Below, one piece after another: positions 23,875 through 34,361 of a stretch of DNA of 64,000 nt. Numbering within the stretch: the stretch's first letter is position 1; each line of letters opens with the position of its first letter. Below the pieces are notes generated by a model. The model was not told where the DNA came from and ran no database searches. It saw nothing but the letters and a program-made list of their open reading frames with translations. Where the stretch lies: the NCBI GenBank assembly GCA_027257055.1, contig JAPVLO010000115.1:1922001-1986000 (forward strand). Direction: 5' to 3'. The translations under genes were made by a program, and so were the position numbers. Source of the stretch: Cephalopachus bancanus (lineage: Eukaryota > Chordata > Mammalia > Primates > Tarsiidae).

Positions 23875-24430
23875 AATTTTAGATGTCAACTTGACCTTAT
23901 TAAGGAATACACAGATAGATGGTAAAGCATTATTTCTGTAACTATTTCTGGAACGGTTTCTGGAAGAGATTGGCATTTGAAGCAGTGGACTAAGTAAGGA
24001 AGATCTGCCTTCACTCAACGTGAGTAGGTGCTCTCCAATCTGTTGAGGGCCCAAATAGAACAAAAAGGCAGATAAAAGGTGAATTTTTTCTCAATTCTTG
24101 AGCTGAGTCACCCATCTTCCCCTCCCCTTGGACATCACAACTCAATATTCTCTAGCCTTTGGACTCTGGGTCGCGCACCGATGGCCACCCAGGTTCTTAG
24201 GCCTCCAGACTTGGACTGAGCAATGCTACTGGCTTCCCTGATTCTCCAACTTGCAGACGGCATATTGTGGGACTTTGCAGCTTCCATAATTGTGTGAGCC
24301 AACTCCCATAATAAATACCCTCTCATATTTTTATATCTATTATCTATATCTATGCCTAACTATATATATATCTCCTATGGGTTCTGTGTTTTTTTTTTTT
24401 TCCTGGAGAACACTTACTAATTAATACAAG
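23875..24430 (+). mobile_element. LTR-like mammalian interspersed repeat (family not named)
   Basis: It begins ATGGTTAATTTTAGATGTCAAC and contains TGGCATTTGAAGCAGTGGAC, CCAATCTGTTGAGGGCCC, AATAGAACAAAAAGGCAG, TTCCATAATTGTGTGAGCC and AATAAATACCCTCTC. It ends CCTGGAGAACACTTACTAATT. This series is that of a common mammalian repeat with LTR-like 3' features (AATAAA signal near its end). I cannot assign the family with certainty. Confidence 0.6.
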
Positions 24431-24434
24431 TGAT

Positions 24435-24606
24435 TTTTATCTGGAGATTTGGAAAAATATCTTGGAAAGATGGCCTGTTAATTGTGTTTTAAAGAATCAT
24501 CAGAATTTAGCAGGCTGAATAAAATGGTGAATAAGCCTCCAGGCTGAGGGAAGAATAGGTACAAAGCTTTGGAGATAACAAAGAGCAGCATTCGTTTGGG
24601 GAATGG
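24435..24606 (-). mobile_element. L2 LINE fragment, antisense (part 1, split by MLT1)
   Basis: CCAGGCTGAGGGAAGAATAGG and ACAAAGCTTTGGAGATAAC correspond to the reverse L2 'GTTCCAGGCAGAGGGAACAG…GCAAAGGCCCTGAGG' area. The match continues at 24965 after the LTR. Confidence 0.6.
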
Positions 24607-24964
24607 TGTCTTAGTCCATTTTGTGTGGCTATAACACAGCACCCAAGACGGGGTAATTTACAAAGAACATAAAATTATTTCTCACAGTTACAGAGACTGG
24701 GAAGATCAAGATCATGGTTTCTGCCAGTTTCGTTTCTTGTGCCAAAATGGTACTTTATGGCTGTGTCCTCTAGAGAGGAGGGTCATTCTGTCCTCACATG
24801 ACAGAAGAGAGCAAATCCATTCCTGCAAGATCTTTTTATAGTGGTATTAGTTATTCACTCTCATGACCTAAAGAACTTCCATTAGGTCCCACCTCCCAAC
24901 ACTGTTGCGATGGGGATTCAGTTTCCAACATGTGAATTTTAGGGGGCACATTCAGACCATTGCA
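24607..24964 (-). mobile_element. MLT1-type (MaLR) LTR, antisense, inserted in L2
   Basis: On the plus strand it opens TGTCTTAGTCCATTTTGTG and closes CACATTCAGACCATTGCA, so the element has TG…CA ends in reverse. Internal marks are GGGTAATTTACAAAGAAC, CCACCTCCCAACACTGTTGC and GTTTCCAACATGTGAATTTT. All are antisense MLT1/MaLR hallmarks. Flanking 5-mers (AATGG / GAAAG) do not match well, so target duplication is not shown. It separates two parts of one L2. Confidence 0.85.
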
Positions 24965-25260
24965 GAAAGCAAGAAGTTCAGTGTGACTGGAGCACAGCAT
25001 TAGGAAGGGGTGCAGGAAGAGCGGCATAACACGATCTGGGAAAGTGGTGGAGACTTGATTTTGAAGGTAGTATAAGGCATGTGAAGACTTTTATCTTCTA
25101 AATGGTGGGGAACCACTGGTGGGTTTTAAGGTGGAAAGTGATATGATCCAACTCTTTTCTTAGAAATTCATTCAGACTGCAGCATGCAGAGTAGTAGGGG
25201 TGAGGAGGGGGGGGATGTGGCAGTGGAGGATGGAAAACTAATCAGGAAATTGTGGCCACG
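24965..25260 (-). mobile_element. L2 LINE fragment, antisense (part 2)
   Basis: AAGTTCAGTGTGACTGGAGC, ACGATCTGGGAAAGTGG and TTTTAAGGTGGAAAGTGATATG parallel the reverse L2 'TTTTAAGCAGGGGAGTGACATGATC' module. The same module appears again at 56770-57010. Confidence 0.65.
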
Positions 25261-25980
25261 TTCCAGGCAAGAAAGGAGCTCAGATCACAGCAGGGGAGGA
25301 ATATCTTCAGAGAGCACAAACACACTGCTTCCAGCTTACACTCCAGTGTAACAACAGTGTCCAAGGAACAAAATGTAAAAATGCCAAGAGGTTGTTTCTG
25401 ATCTTTTCTGACACACTCAACTCTATTAAACTCTGAAAGGAAAATGCGCTATATCCCCCTCTGCAATGTTGAGAACTACGCTAAGAAATATCAGCAACGG
25501 TTTCTAGCTGAAACAGTTCCACATCTTACTTTATCATGGCTCCCTTCATTTTGAAACAAGGTGGTTTGTGTGGATAAATCACCCAAATAGAGAACCCAAT
25601 GAGTCTCACTGGAAAAGAGCTCTGTATCCCAGACACCAGTTTAATATTTCTTCAGTGGAGACTCTCCGAAGGAAACCATTTCAAAAATTTTTTGCCTCCT
25701 CCTTGAAAGCGTTTCTCTGTTTCTGAAGCAGATTATGGGCCAGCAGTGCCCTCCCCTGGTGTCTTGAAATTATAGTTTGACATTCCTGTTTTCAAGCCAC
25801 TGTTAATGTTAGTTCTCTCTCCTTGGAGACCTAAACTAATGAATTACTTGGGACCATGAGTTGTGGCTGAAATGAGGATCAAGGAGAAGGCTATTTTTCC
25901 ATGGGCAATATAAGAAAGACAGTGAAAATATTCAACAAAACAGATAAAAACCATGAGTTTGTTGTCTGAAGCTGTTCACA
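25260..25980. other. Unassigned intergenic sequence
   Basis: No gene or repeat recognised. Confidence 0.5.
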
Positions 25981-26130
25981 TGTCAGCATTACCTCCCACC
26001 TACACAGTGACCCTGACAAGTCATTTCTCTTTTCTTACCTTATGGGACCCTTGTGAGCATGAGATGCAATCATGCACCTAAAAGCGTCTGCACATGGCAA
26101 ATGCTCAATTTATGTCATATAAAAACCTGA
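25980..26130 (+). mobile_element. MIR SINE, partial
   Basis: GACCCTGACAAGTCATTTCTC, CCCTTGTGAGCATGAGATGC and CATGGCAAATGCTCAATTTATG follow the 3' half of MIR. Confidence 0.5.
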
Positions 26131-26189
26131 AATTTCCCTAAAGGAGTGCAACTGATACTAATTTTCTGGGGGGAAAAATCCTCTAGCAC

Positions 26190-26332
26190 ATATCAAGAAC
26201 TGTAAACGAAGTTTTATGGGCATTTTGACCCAATAACTACACTTTTAGAATTTACCCTAGAAAGAAATAACTAAAATGTGTAAAAATGTTCATTACGATA
26301 TTATGTATAATGAAGATTGGAAATAATCCCAA
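26190..26332 (+). mobile_element. Old L1M-type 3' region, interrupted by the solo LTR
   Basis: TTTTGACCCAATAACTACAC, CCCTAGAAAGAAATAAC, ATGTTCATTACGATATTATG and ATTGGAAATAATCCCAATG follow the sense L1 3' order. The match resumes after the LTR with CAAATGTTC at 27532. The LTR therefore landed in an already resident L1. Confidence 0.6.
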
Positions 26333-27531
26333 TGTTGGGAGCCAGCCTTGGAGGTCCACCTGATTGACAGGGTCCGGGTGGGCCGAAGACCCCGGGCCGC
26401 AGGGCGAGCCCAGGAAGCTGAGTCCCTTCTGTCCTTCACCTTTGCTGTTTGATACTGCCGAAGAATTCTGTGCAGTCGTGGAAGAAGAAAATGGCATGTT
26501 TATGTGAAGTACTCACAGCTAACCTGGAAACATCATGGTTTATTTTTCCATTTTTCCCACTATGCCACTTGGCCTTTTCTAACATATGCAAGGGTTAAAC
26601 TCTGAAACACATCAAGAATGCTTTATTTCACTTGGTTATAAGTTACTAGACATTGCTTAAGTAATAAATGATGAGTATATCCACTCATTTGATTTAGGAC
26701 TATGCAGTTTAGTGTTTAGACATAAGGATTTTTAGAAGCACAAGTTTATAATAGGTTCATTATGAATTCATTATAAGTTCTAACACTTATCTAGGAATTA
26801 TGTAGGTGACTTATAACACTGTTTTCACTGACTTCGGATAAAGATTAATGTTAAGGTTTTTACTTAATTCTATAGTTTAAACTATAAACTTAAAACTTTA
26901 ACTCTAAGTTAACATTTATAGAGTAGGTTTTCACTGAACTCATAATATAATAATCAAACACTTTTTATGACAGACCAGCTAAAACAGAAAGTAACCTTGA
27001 GGGGCCTGGGAAACATTACTAAAAGCTTCTTTTGAGTTCTCTTTAGAAACAAGCACTGCAAGATAAGAGAAAAGTAACGAGGACATCTGGACAAGGGAGG
27101 CGATCACAGGACTCTGAAGAACACAAGAGCCTAAGATGAGAATATTCCTGACACATAAAGAAATATACACTTAAAGAAACTTTCTTGAAACATTTGTAAT
27201 TTGGGACATTGGACTGAGAGTGTCATTGTTGGCTTTATGAATAGGACTTGTCTAATGCCTATGAGATTCCTGGCTTATTTGCTACTAAAGCCACTGGGAA
27301 TCTTGGTTTGTTTGCTACTAAGACCACTAGCTGGTAACTTTTAAAAGATATGTATATGAAAGAATTTTCTTTGTTTTGCCCCTTCACAAATGGTATAAAA
27401 GCTCTGTATTAACTAGCATTAAATTGTCATCTGTTCAAGAAGCAGGTGTCCGGTATATGATCGTCGTCGTCGCCCTGTCTCTCCTTCAACACTTCCCACG
27501 ACCCTTGTGGGGGCGGGCCCCCGCATCCCAA
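26327..27531 (+). mobile_element. Solo LTR of a class II-like endogenous retrovirus, 6-bp target duplication
   Basis: The element runs from TGTTGGGAGCC (26333) to GGGCCCCCGCA (27525), 1193 bp, with canonical TG…CA ends. The direct repeat TCCCAA flanks it at 26327-26332 and 27526-27531. A six-base duplication is typical of class II (betaretrovirus-like) ERVs. Near the 3' end, a TATAAAA box (27394-27400) is followed by an ATTAAA poly(A) signal (27418-27423) and a short TCG repeat (27459-27470), giving a plausible U3-R-U5 layout on the plus strand. No internal viral region or second LTR is present, so the provirus was lost by LTR-LTR recombination. Family name unknown to me; assignment to class II rests on the target length only. 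Confidence 0.85.
27394..27423 (+). promoter_or_regulatory. LTR core promoter (TATA box) and poly(A) signal
   Basis: TATAAAA lies at 27394-27400 and ATTAAA at 27418-27423, 18 bp apart, in the order expected of an LTR U3/R boundary. An old retroviral promoter could still act on flanking DNA, but nothing downstream shows that it does. Confidence 0.6.
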
Positions 27532-28020
27532 TGCAAATGTTCAGAAAAACTAGGACTTTGTATGTCTACACCATGTTTTTTTATGCTGTATTTAAAAACA
27601 AGGTTTATTGAAAATTTTAATTAAATCATTTATGATGTTAAAAAAACAGATATTATGTATACTACAATATCAGAGATGTAACTAAAAACAGAGAGAAAAA
27701 ATCATTGAAATTTAAAAATTAAATGATATCAGATATTGGTAAGGATGTGAAGAAAATGGGTACTTTCGTATTCTTCTGATAGAATTAAAAAGTTGAAACA
27801 CTCTGGGCAGACTTTTAGGTAAGTTAAAGTAAAAATATGCATATGATTTTATTCTTGGTTAATTACCCCAGAGAAAAAGTTATATATGAGCACAAAAATG
27901 AACATAAGGATATTCACCAACATATTGTAACAGTGAAAAATTGGAAACTCTTTGCTTATCTATCCATAACAAAATGATTAAATAAGTTAGTTATGGTATG
28001 TGTGTCTGTTTGGATAGACC
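27532..28020 (+). mobile_element. Old L1M-type 3' sequence
   Basis: GATATTGGTAAGGATGTGAAG, AATGGGTACTTTCGTATTC, GGCAGACTTTTAGG and AGGATATTCACCAACATATTG follow the L1 ORF2 end/3' UTR order. Part belongs to the L1 interrupted by the LTR and part is probably a second fragment. Confidence 0.5.
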
Positions 28021-28150
28021 AGGTGACTCTGTGAGAGCAAACAACTTCCGAATCATGATGCCTAAAGAAATAAGAAAAGAGTTTTCACTCACACCATATG
28101 CTTGTCACACTTCAGCTGGGGACTTGGCTCTGTGTCACCCTTAAGAACCA
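28020..28150. other. Unassigned short spacer
   Basis: No repeat recognised between the L1 fragment and the hAT MITE. Confidence 0.5.
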
Positions 28151-28481
28151 GCTAGAACTGTGCTGTCCCATATGATCGATAGCTACTAGCCACTCAGGGC
28201 TATTGAGCACTTGAAATGTGTCTAGTCTGAACTGATAAAGACTGCTTAAGGGTAAAATACACATTGGATTTCAAAGACTTAGTGTAAAAATCTCATTAAC
28301 AATTTTTAATACTGATTGCATGTTGAAACGACTATAGTTTAGATATATTGGGTAAATAAAAGACGTTATTAAACTTAACTTTACCTGTGTATTTAACTTT
28401 AAAAAGATGTGACTTCTAAAACAATTTAAATTATGTGGCAGCTTGGAGTAGATTTTTTACTAGACAGTACTGGTCTAGAAC
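28151..28481 (+). mobile_element. hAT-Charlie MITE with 8-bp target duplication
   Basis: The body at about 28159-28473 opens TGTGCTGTCCCATATGATCG with AGCTACTAGCCACTC and ends ACTAGACAGTACTGG, giving imperfect inverted repeats (GTGCTGTCC / GACAGTACTG). Internal ATTGAGCACTTGAAATGTG and TTGAAACGACTATAG are familiar from this MITE group. The 8-mers GCTAGAAC (28151-28158) and TCTAGAAC (28474-28481) differ at one base. Eight-bp duplications are the hAT rule. Confidence 0.82.
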
Positions 28482-28499
28482 ACCTCTAGTCTCAACAGC

Positions 28500-28740
28500 A
28501 GGGGAAAAGAGAGAGATGGTGAATCATGTGTTGGCTCTTAAAGCTCTTGCCTGGGAGTGACATATAGGACATTGCTTTATAAGTCCTTGATCAAAGGTGA
28601 TTACTCTGGTATAACTGAGTTCAATAGAGTGTGGGAAACTGACATCCTACTGTGTGCCCAGAAGGAGAGAGAAAGAGAGCCAGGATATCAGAGAAGAGCC
28701 TCCTATGGATAATACTGTGGGATGCCATATGGGGGTTTAA
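28500..28740. other. Unassigned intergenic sequence
   Basis: No gene or repeat recognised. Confidence 0.45.
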
Positions 28741-28990
28741 AATAATGTCAATTCTATCCCTGCTGACAGACTTGGAAAGAGTCCAAGACATATTGAGTGA
28801 AAAAGCAAGTTTCTTAACAATACACATTGTTTCTTACCGTTTACAAAACACACACCCACACTGGCAGAACAGAATTGCACATTTTATGAGGACATATATT
28901 ATACAGGTAACAACCTAGAAAAATCTCTGGAAAGATCTGTACTAAACTTAAAACAGTGGTTACCTCTTTGCCAGGGAGGGGTACCTCTAT
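28740..28990 (+). mobile_element. Possible L1M 3' UTR fragment
   Basis: GAAAGAGTCCAAGACATATTG, ACAGTGGTTACCTCTTTGCC and AGGGAGGGG resemble the 3' UTR of old L1M elements. Weakly supported. Confidence 0.4.
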
Positions 28991-29103
28991 CTTTAATGTT
29001 TGACTATTAGACAAAAACAAACCAAACAAAATGAAGTATGTTTCTTTTGGAGCTGATGTCTTCTGATCCCCCTCCAGACCACCTCCACCCTGTTGTGTGC
29101 CAG

Positions 29104-29122
29104 TGGGTGGGGGGTGGGGGGT
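29104..29122 (+). other. G-rich tract, possible G-quadruplex
   Basis: G runs of 3, 6 and 6 are separated by single T bases; the six-G runs can each provide two tracts. Confidence 0.5.
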
Positions 29123-29354
29123 GCAGTCGAATCAATGGGCAGCTTTGCCCGTTGGTTTCTGGTATGTCTGGCTTGTGGAGGCCCCCAACAGGGAGGGAGA
29201 AGAGTGAGAACAAAGTATTTATTTCCCTCTGCATCAACCCTCTTCCTGTCAGGAGGGCCTCCCCACATAACTCTCTCTGTCTTGGGGTCTCATTATTATC
29301 TGCCCACCTCAGGCTCCTGGTAGTAAAGGTTCCCTACTATTACCAGCCCCCAGC

Positions 29355-29680
29355 TGATGTACTTTCTTTTTTTTTTTTTTTTTTTTTAGTTGAGTTGGAG
29401 TCTCACTCTGTCGCCCAGACTGGAGCGCAGTGGCCGCTCCCAGCCACCGCAGCCTCGACCTACTGGGCTCTGGCGATCCTTCCTCCTCAGCCTTTCAAGT
29501 AGCCGGAATTACAGGCATGCGCTACCACACCTGGCTGATTTTTTGATTTATTGTAGCGATGAGGTCTCGCTGCCCAGGCGGGTCTCGAACCCGCGGGCTC
29601 AGGCAATCCACTCACCTCAGCCTCCCAAAGGCGCGGGATTACAGGCTGAGCCACCGAGCCCGGCTTTGATGCACTTTCTT
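29355..29680 (-). mobile_element. Alu SINE, antisense, with 14-bp target-site duplication
   Basis: The body at 29369-29666 begins with a T tail and GAGTTGGAGTCTCACTCTGTCG and ends ACAGGCTGAGCCACCGAGCCCGGC. The flanks TGATGTACTTTCTT (29355-29368) and TGATGCACTTTCTT (29667-29680) differ at one position. High CpG retention (CGCGGGATTACAGG, CCCGCGGGC) suggests it is among the youngest Alus here. The 154- and 198-codon plus-strand frames overlapping it are antisense Alu running into flanking DNA. Confidence 0.95.
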
Positions 29681-29689
29681 ATGTGGTTT

Positions 29690-30740
29690 CCTTATACCCT
29701 GCCCACTCTCTCATCAACAGTAGCTGTACAAAACTTTCTTCAAGTTACTCAGTTTGTGTGTCTGTTTTTTGCTGTAACTGTGAGTAATATGTTACTTCTA
29801 CAATTCAAAATAAGTTTTAAAAATCACAGAAGAAAAATACCTAGACTAAATTATGACCAAAATATCAAATTTGTTTGTCTTGCCTTCTTCAGCAGTAGGA
29901 TTGTTTGTATTTCTGTGCCACTGTACTTTGGAGTTACTAATTTTCTCTATCTTAAATGTTATCTTTACAGGTTCTTTGAAGACTAAAAGTCTAAAATGAA
30001 CAAAACAAGGAAATAAAAAGCTACTCTAACACGGAGTTTATTCAGAAATTGCTGAGCTTTCTTTCATGAAACGATGGCAAACAAGAAGTGGGATCCTTTC
30101 TAATCTGGCAGAGAACACACCTTCTTTGAAGCATATAGAACAAAAGTCGCGACAGGTTTTCACCCAATGGTCATGACAGACTAAGCACCAGTATGTGTCC
30201 CTCTGCTGGTGACCTTCTTATGACCCCCTACTAAGAGCACCACTGTTTTGCTCTCGCTGCAGCAGGCAGCGTCTCAATGGTGAGCTGACTCTCATGCACA
30301 CCATCCCACAGGGACAGACTGGGGGAGATCTCAGGGACCATTCCCATGGCCGAGGATTTGCAGAGTATGGCACGCTGCACCGAAATACTTGGAAGTTCTT
30401 TCACTGAGACAGTTTTCAGGACACAAGATGGTTGATTTTCCAAGGACCAGAACCACAAAAATCACCTTTATTGGCCCATCTGGGGCCAGAGCACTCCCCA
30501 CCCACTGGTAACATTGTATTCATTCACTGATATCACTGAATAATGCCCTGCAAATGTGTACCAGAACACACACAATAAGACAAAAAAGGCAAGGTAAACC
30601 CGGAAGGAGAATCGCCCCCTTCTTTAATTCTGTGAGTGCTATTCCTGAAATACGGCATCAGCTGGTAGAGGCAGAAGAAGAGAGCACAGCAAGGAGGCTA
30701 AGTGCTTGAATTAATTAATCTCTCCCCTAAGAAGTATTCT
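29690..30740. other. Unassigned intergenic sequence
   Basis: No gene or repeat recognised. A 75-codon minus-strand frame (30458-30231) shows no domain. Confidence 0.5.
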
Positions 30741-30754
30741 CTTGGGACTGTGGT

Positions 30755-30955
30755 TCAGGGGCAATTTGGGGGGCATATGACCCTGTCTGGAGACACATTT
30801 TGTTGTCTCAGCTGGAGGTGGGGTGCTGCTGGCATCTAGTGGGTAGAGGCCAGAGATACTACTAACCATCTTACAATGCATAAGATAGCCCCCTACAAGA
30901 TATTTTTACCCCAAATGTCAATAGTGCTGAGGTTGAGAAACCCTGTCTGAGGACA
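30755..30955 (+). mobile_element. hAT MITE (MER5/MER20-like group)
   Basis: GTCTGGAGACACATTTTGTTG, GGTGCTGCTGGCATCTAGTG, GGTAGAGGCCAGAGATAC, ATCTTACAATGCATAAGATAG and AATAGTGCTGAGGTTGAGAAA belong to a very common mammalian hAT MITE ending GAGGTTGAGAAACCCTG. Confidence 0.85.
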
Positions 30956-30959
30956 ATGG

Positions 30960-31940
30960 ACAGATACCACTGCTGCATCTCCTCAGAGCACAACAGGTAT
31001 TAGAAGGGATTGTAGCTGCCCAAGACAGGACCTATCCCCATGCGCTCACCTGCTTTTCTGGGATGGATGTAGGTACAGCTTAGAGCTAGACAATTTGAGA
31101 AAAACTGGTCTTCCTCCTTAGTGCAAGAAAGCCAATTTCATGTGCACCATTATTTGAATAGAGTTCTTACTAACAGAAGATCTGATTGGCCCAGAGACTT
31201 ATGATTTGATTGGAAGTTTTCTGTTATCTTAATAATTTATTAACTGCTTCCAAACGCAACACAGACTTTTGGTCCAGGGAACCTTTGAATACCATCAAAG
31301 CTCCTCTTCAAATGACAGGTTTTAGTCCACCCAGCTGAGAGTCTGGCCTGGTCGGAGGGTGCATTCCTGAGAAGGAGCCCCCAGAAGCATGGCCTGCTGG
31401 AATAGTTGCATCTGGGTGGAGGGTTCAAGTTCAGGCATAGCTATGTACTGATTGTGGAGCTGAGGTTGATATGCTCTCTGAGCTATACTTTTCTTTTTTT
31501 ATAAAATAAAAAGAATGGGTTCTGTATCGGGTAGTAGTGAAGTGCATTATTCCTCGTGGTGAGAGTAGTCGTATTAATTAACCAGCAATTTGACTCTTGC
31601 AGCTCTGTCTTTCTCAGACTATTTGTTACAATGCTTGGTTTTCCAGGATGTTTTAAGTCAAGTAAATGTAATTGAATTCTAGTACCTTCCTTATGCCAGA
31701 TGCTAAGGGTGAAGTAATGACCTTGCTTGACTTAGCCCTGCCTCATGGAGCTCACTCCCTTGATGTGGCCTCACCCTGGGGATTTCACCATCACAGACAG
31801 GCAGAAGTAGCAGATGTGAGGTTCAAGCCCTCTCCTTCTGACTCCAAATCCAGACCCATATCCCTCAGTCATGCTATGTACTAAGTGCCACACATCTGAC
31901 TTGGTGTTTCCTGTATATTCTCTTTCTATCTCTTTAGAGT
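30960..31940. other. Unassigned intergenic sequence, possible weak L2
   Basis: The part at 31680-31780 (CCAGATGCTAAGG, CTGCCTCATGGAGCTCAC) may be an antisense L2 end. Nothing else recognised. Confidence 0.4.
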
Positions 31941-32055
31941 AAGACTGACATGAGTGTGGTTTGAATCTCTAGCTCTGACACATATCAGCTCAAGTAATGC
32001 ATTAAACCCATTAAACACAGTGTCTGGCACATGGCAAACACTCACAAATATGAAC
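31940..32055 (+). mobile_element. MIR SINE, degraded
   Basis: GTGGTTTGAATCTCTAGCTC, TCAGCTCAAGTAATGC and GTGTCTGGCACATGGCAAAC keep MIR order with the middle reduced. Confidence 0.55.
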
Positions 32056-32099
32056 CATGCTTTTATTCATTCATCAAGGGCCCATTATCCAGATGCAAC

Positions 32100-32200
32100 C
32101 CTGTAGGCTTCGTGAAGGCAGGGTCCATGCTTGTCTTTTACCCTGTTAGCCCCCAGTCCCAGCACAGTGCCTGGCAGTCAATAGCTATTGAATGAACACA
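32100..32200 (+). mobile_element. L2 LINE 3' end
   Basis: GTGAAGGCAGGGTCCATGC, CTTGTCTTTTACCCTGTTAG, CCCAGCACAGTGCCTGGCAG and AATAGCTATTGAATGAAC give the sense L2 terminus. Confidence 0.85.
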
Positions 32201-33500
32201 GAGTCAAGGCCCAGAGCCAACCTGTGACTCCAGAGTCTGTGTTTTCCATAACTCCACACTGTCTCTCTAGGAGTCTCCAGAGACCCCATGGGGAGACAAA
32301 AGAGCTAACAAACAATAGCAATGACATGTGACACTGGCCGCTCTCTTTCAGCCCATGGGCTTCTAAGATTCTATCTCAGGAGCTTCGGTGGGAGAGGATT
32401 CCACACTGCACGGCTTGAGCCTCTGCTCTGATGTTGATGAAAAAGGGGCATTAAAATCATTGACCCTGTGCTGCCAATAACTTCAGCACTGGTTTAAGAG
32501 AGGAGGGACTTCTGAAATGGAAAGATCAGAAAGAAGGAAAAAGAGTGAGACAGGAAGGGGCTCAAGTGGGAGGATACAGAGTGGGACGTTGTTTGATCAT
32601 TTCTGACCTATCTTTGCTTCTGCCGTGGTTCTACTGTGTAGCTCTTGGCTTTAGCATCTGAGTGTCTCAGGTGCTTCAACTGTAAAATAAGATATACAAT
32701 TTCTACTTTATCATTCCAAATACTTTTTACTCTAATTTCATCAAGCTTGAAGGCCACCTTATAGATTTGAAGGCAGAGGATTCAAAAGTGCTCAAAAAAG
32801 GAATGGTGAAGATACGTTCACTTGTGTGATAAGATTTAATGATCACCTACTGTGGGTCTGGCACTGTGCTGGGCACACAGAAACTAGTAAGATATTTTCC
32901 CCGCCCTCCAAGGTCTCATGTTTAGCAGTTTTCATTTAACATGAAGATGCTAACAGCAGGGGTTCCTGTGTGTGACTTCAGCAGCCTCCTCAAAACTGCC
33001 ACCAGGAAAGATAATGAATGTCATACTGGAGTCCCTGCTGATACATTTTCAGAACCAACTACCCCAACAAAAGAGCTTGGGAAGTGCTGCAAGGCAGCTG
33101 AACTTTCCTTACCCTTTCATGAAAAGGCTTTTAGTTCTGCAGAAAAAGTAATGATGTAATATGTGACAATTAGAAGCATTAAGATCTGTTCAGTTTGACT
33201 TCATGGGTCTTTTCCACTTAGAGGGCAAGAGTGCCCTGGGAGCACCAGTCCAGCACTTTGCAGAGCGGGCTGAGAGAGGAGCAGGGAGTCGTGTGCCTGC
33301 AGGCTGCAACAGAAGGGCAGGGTTATGCTACTGGACTCTAGGGGAGACTGTGCTTCGGGGCTATCAGGCTATGAAAATTAATTCCATTCACTCTATTTGC
33401 AGAGCCTCATTTTTGGGAGAACGGGATAGTCCAGTCTTAACTAACAAGATTATTGAAAGGAGAAGATGGGCTAATGAAGGAAGAAAAATGAGTTTGGTGC
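32200..33500. other. Unassigned sequence with small MIR/L2 traces
   Basis: Short MIR-like bits occur near 32625-32695 (GGTGCTTCAACTGTAAAATAAG) and 32835-32890 (GGTCTGGCACTGTGCTGGGC). A 130-codon plus-strand frame at 33203-33595 runs partly into the following MIR and has no recognised domain. Confidence 0.45.
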
Positions 33501-33673
33501 AGAAGGATGTGGATTCTGCTGTGATCCTACCTGTATTTGTGTGCTTGAGCAAGTTATGTAACCATTTAAAACTTTTTTTGTTTGCCTGTAGATAGGGATA
33601 TCAGTTACTTCCGACCTCAGAGTATTGGGAATAGGATAGCCCAGTGCCTGACCAAGGTCCATACTCAGTAAGA
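33500..33673 (+). mobile_element. MIR SINE
   Basis: GTGTGCTTGAGCAAGTTATG, CCATTTAAAAC, AGATAGGGATATCAG and TAGCCCAGTGCCTGACC follow MIR order; diverged. Confidence 0.65.
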
Positions 33674-33678
33674 AGTTT

Positions 33679-33749
<71 letters not shown>

Positions 33750-33912
33750 CTCTCTCTCTCTCTCTCTCTCTTTCCTTCCTTCCTTCCTTCCTTCCTTCCT
33801 TCTCTCTCTCTCTCTTTCTTTCTCTTTCTCTTTCTCTCTCTCCTTCTCTCCCTCTTTCTATTTCCTCCCTCCCTCCCTTCTTTCTTTCCTTCCTCTTTTC
33901 TTCCTTTCTTTC
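33674..33912 (+). repeat. Compound (TTTC)n/(CT)n/(TTCC)n microsatellite
   Basis: Roughly 75 bp of pure TTTC is followed by CT dinucleotides, then TTCC, then mixed CTTT/CTCC blocks. It directly abuts the 3' end of an antisense Alu at 33913, so it is best explained as the expanded, mutated A-tail of that Alu. The 126-codon Phe/Leu/Ser-rich frame is a translation of this repeat. Confidence 0.97.
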
Positions 33913-34182
33913 CAGTCAGGGTCTCAATCTGTCACCTCAGCTGGAATGCAGATTCACAATCATGGTTCACCACAGCCTTCACCTCCTGGGCTCAGTGATC
34001 CTTTTACCTCAGCCTAATGAGTAGCTAGGACTACAGGTGCACACTACCACCCCAAGCTAATATTTTGACTTTTTGTAGAGATGAGGCCTCACTATGTTGC
34101 CCAGACTAGTCTTGAACTCCTGGGCTCAAGCAATGCTCCTGCCTTGGCCTCCCAAAGTGTTCAGATTACCATGCTCGGCCTT
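33913..34182 (-). mobile_element. Old Alu SINE, antisense
   Basis: AGTCAGGGTCTCAATCTGTC…TGGGCTCAAGCAATGCTCCTGCC…CCATGCTCGGCC shows both arms. Unlike the other Alus here, it keeps TTTTTGTAGAGATGAGGCC with no CAATAAATC linker and is more diverged, resembling the oldest (J-like) stage. No target duplication can be seen because the microsatellite has overwritten the tail. Confidence 0.9.
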
Positions 34183-34361
34183 TCTTCATTTTTAACTGAC
34201 AAATGAGAATTATACATATATTTGTTACATACAAAGTGATGTTTTAAAAAATATGCATGCATTGTGAAATGACTGAATTGAGATGATGAACACATGTATT
34301 ACCTCACATACATATTCTTTTGTGGTGAAAACACTTAAAATTAACTCTCCTAGCAATTTTT

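Noticed and set aside
29390..29986. 198-codon plus-strand open frame
   Set aside because: The first half is antisense Alu (SWSLTLSPRLE…QPPQPRP…SRNYRHALP), the typical open frame of reversed Alus, and the rest is unrelated flank. No gene.
33644..34024. 126-codon Phe/Leu/Ser-rich open frame
   Set aside because: Translation of the TTTC/CT microsatellite and adjoining Alu.
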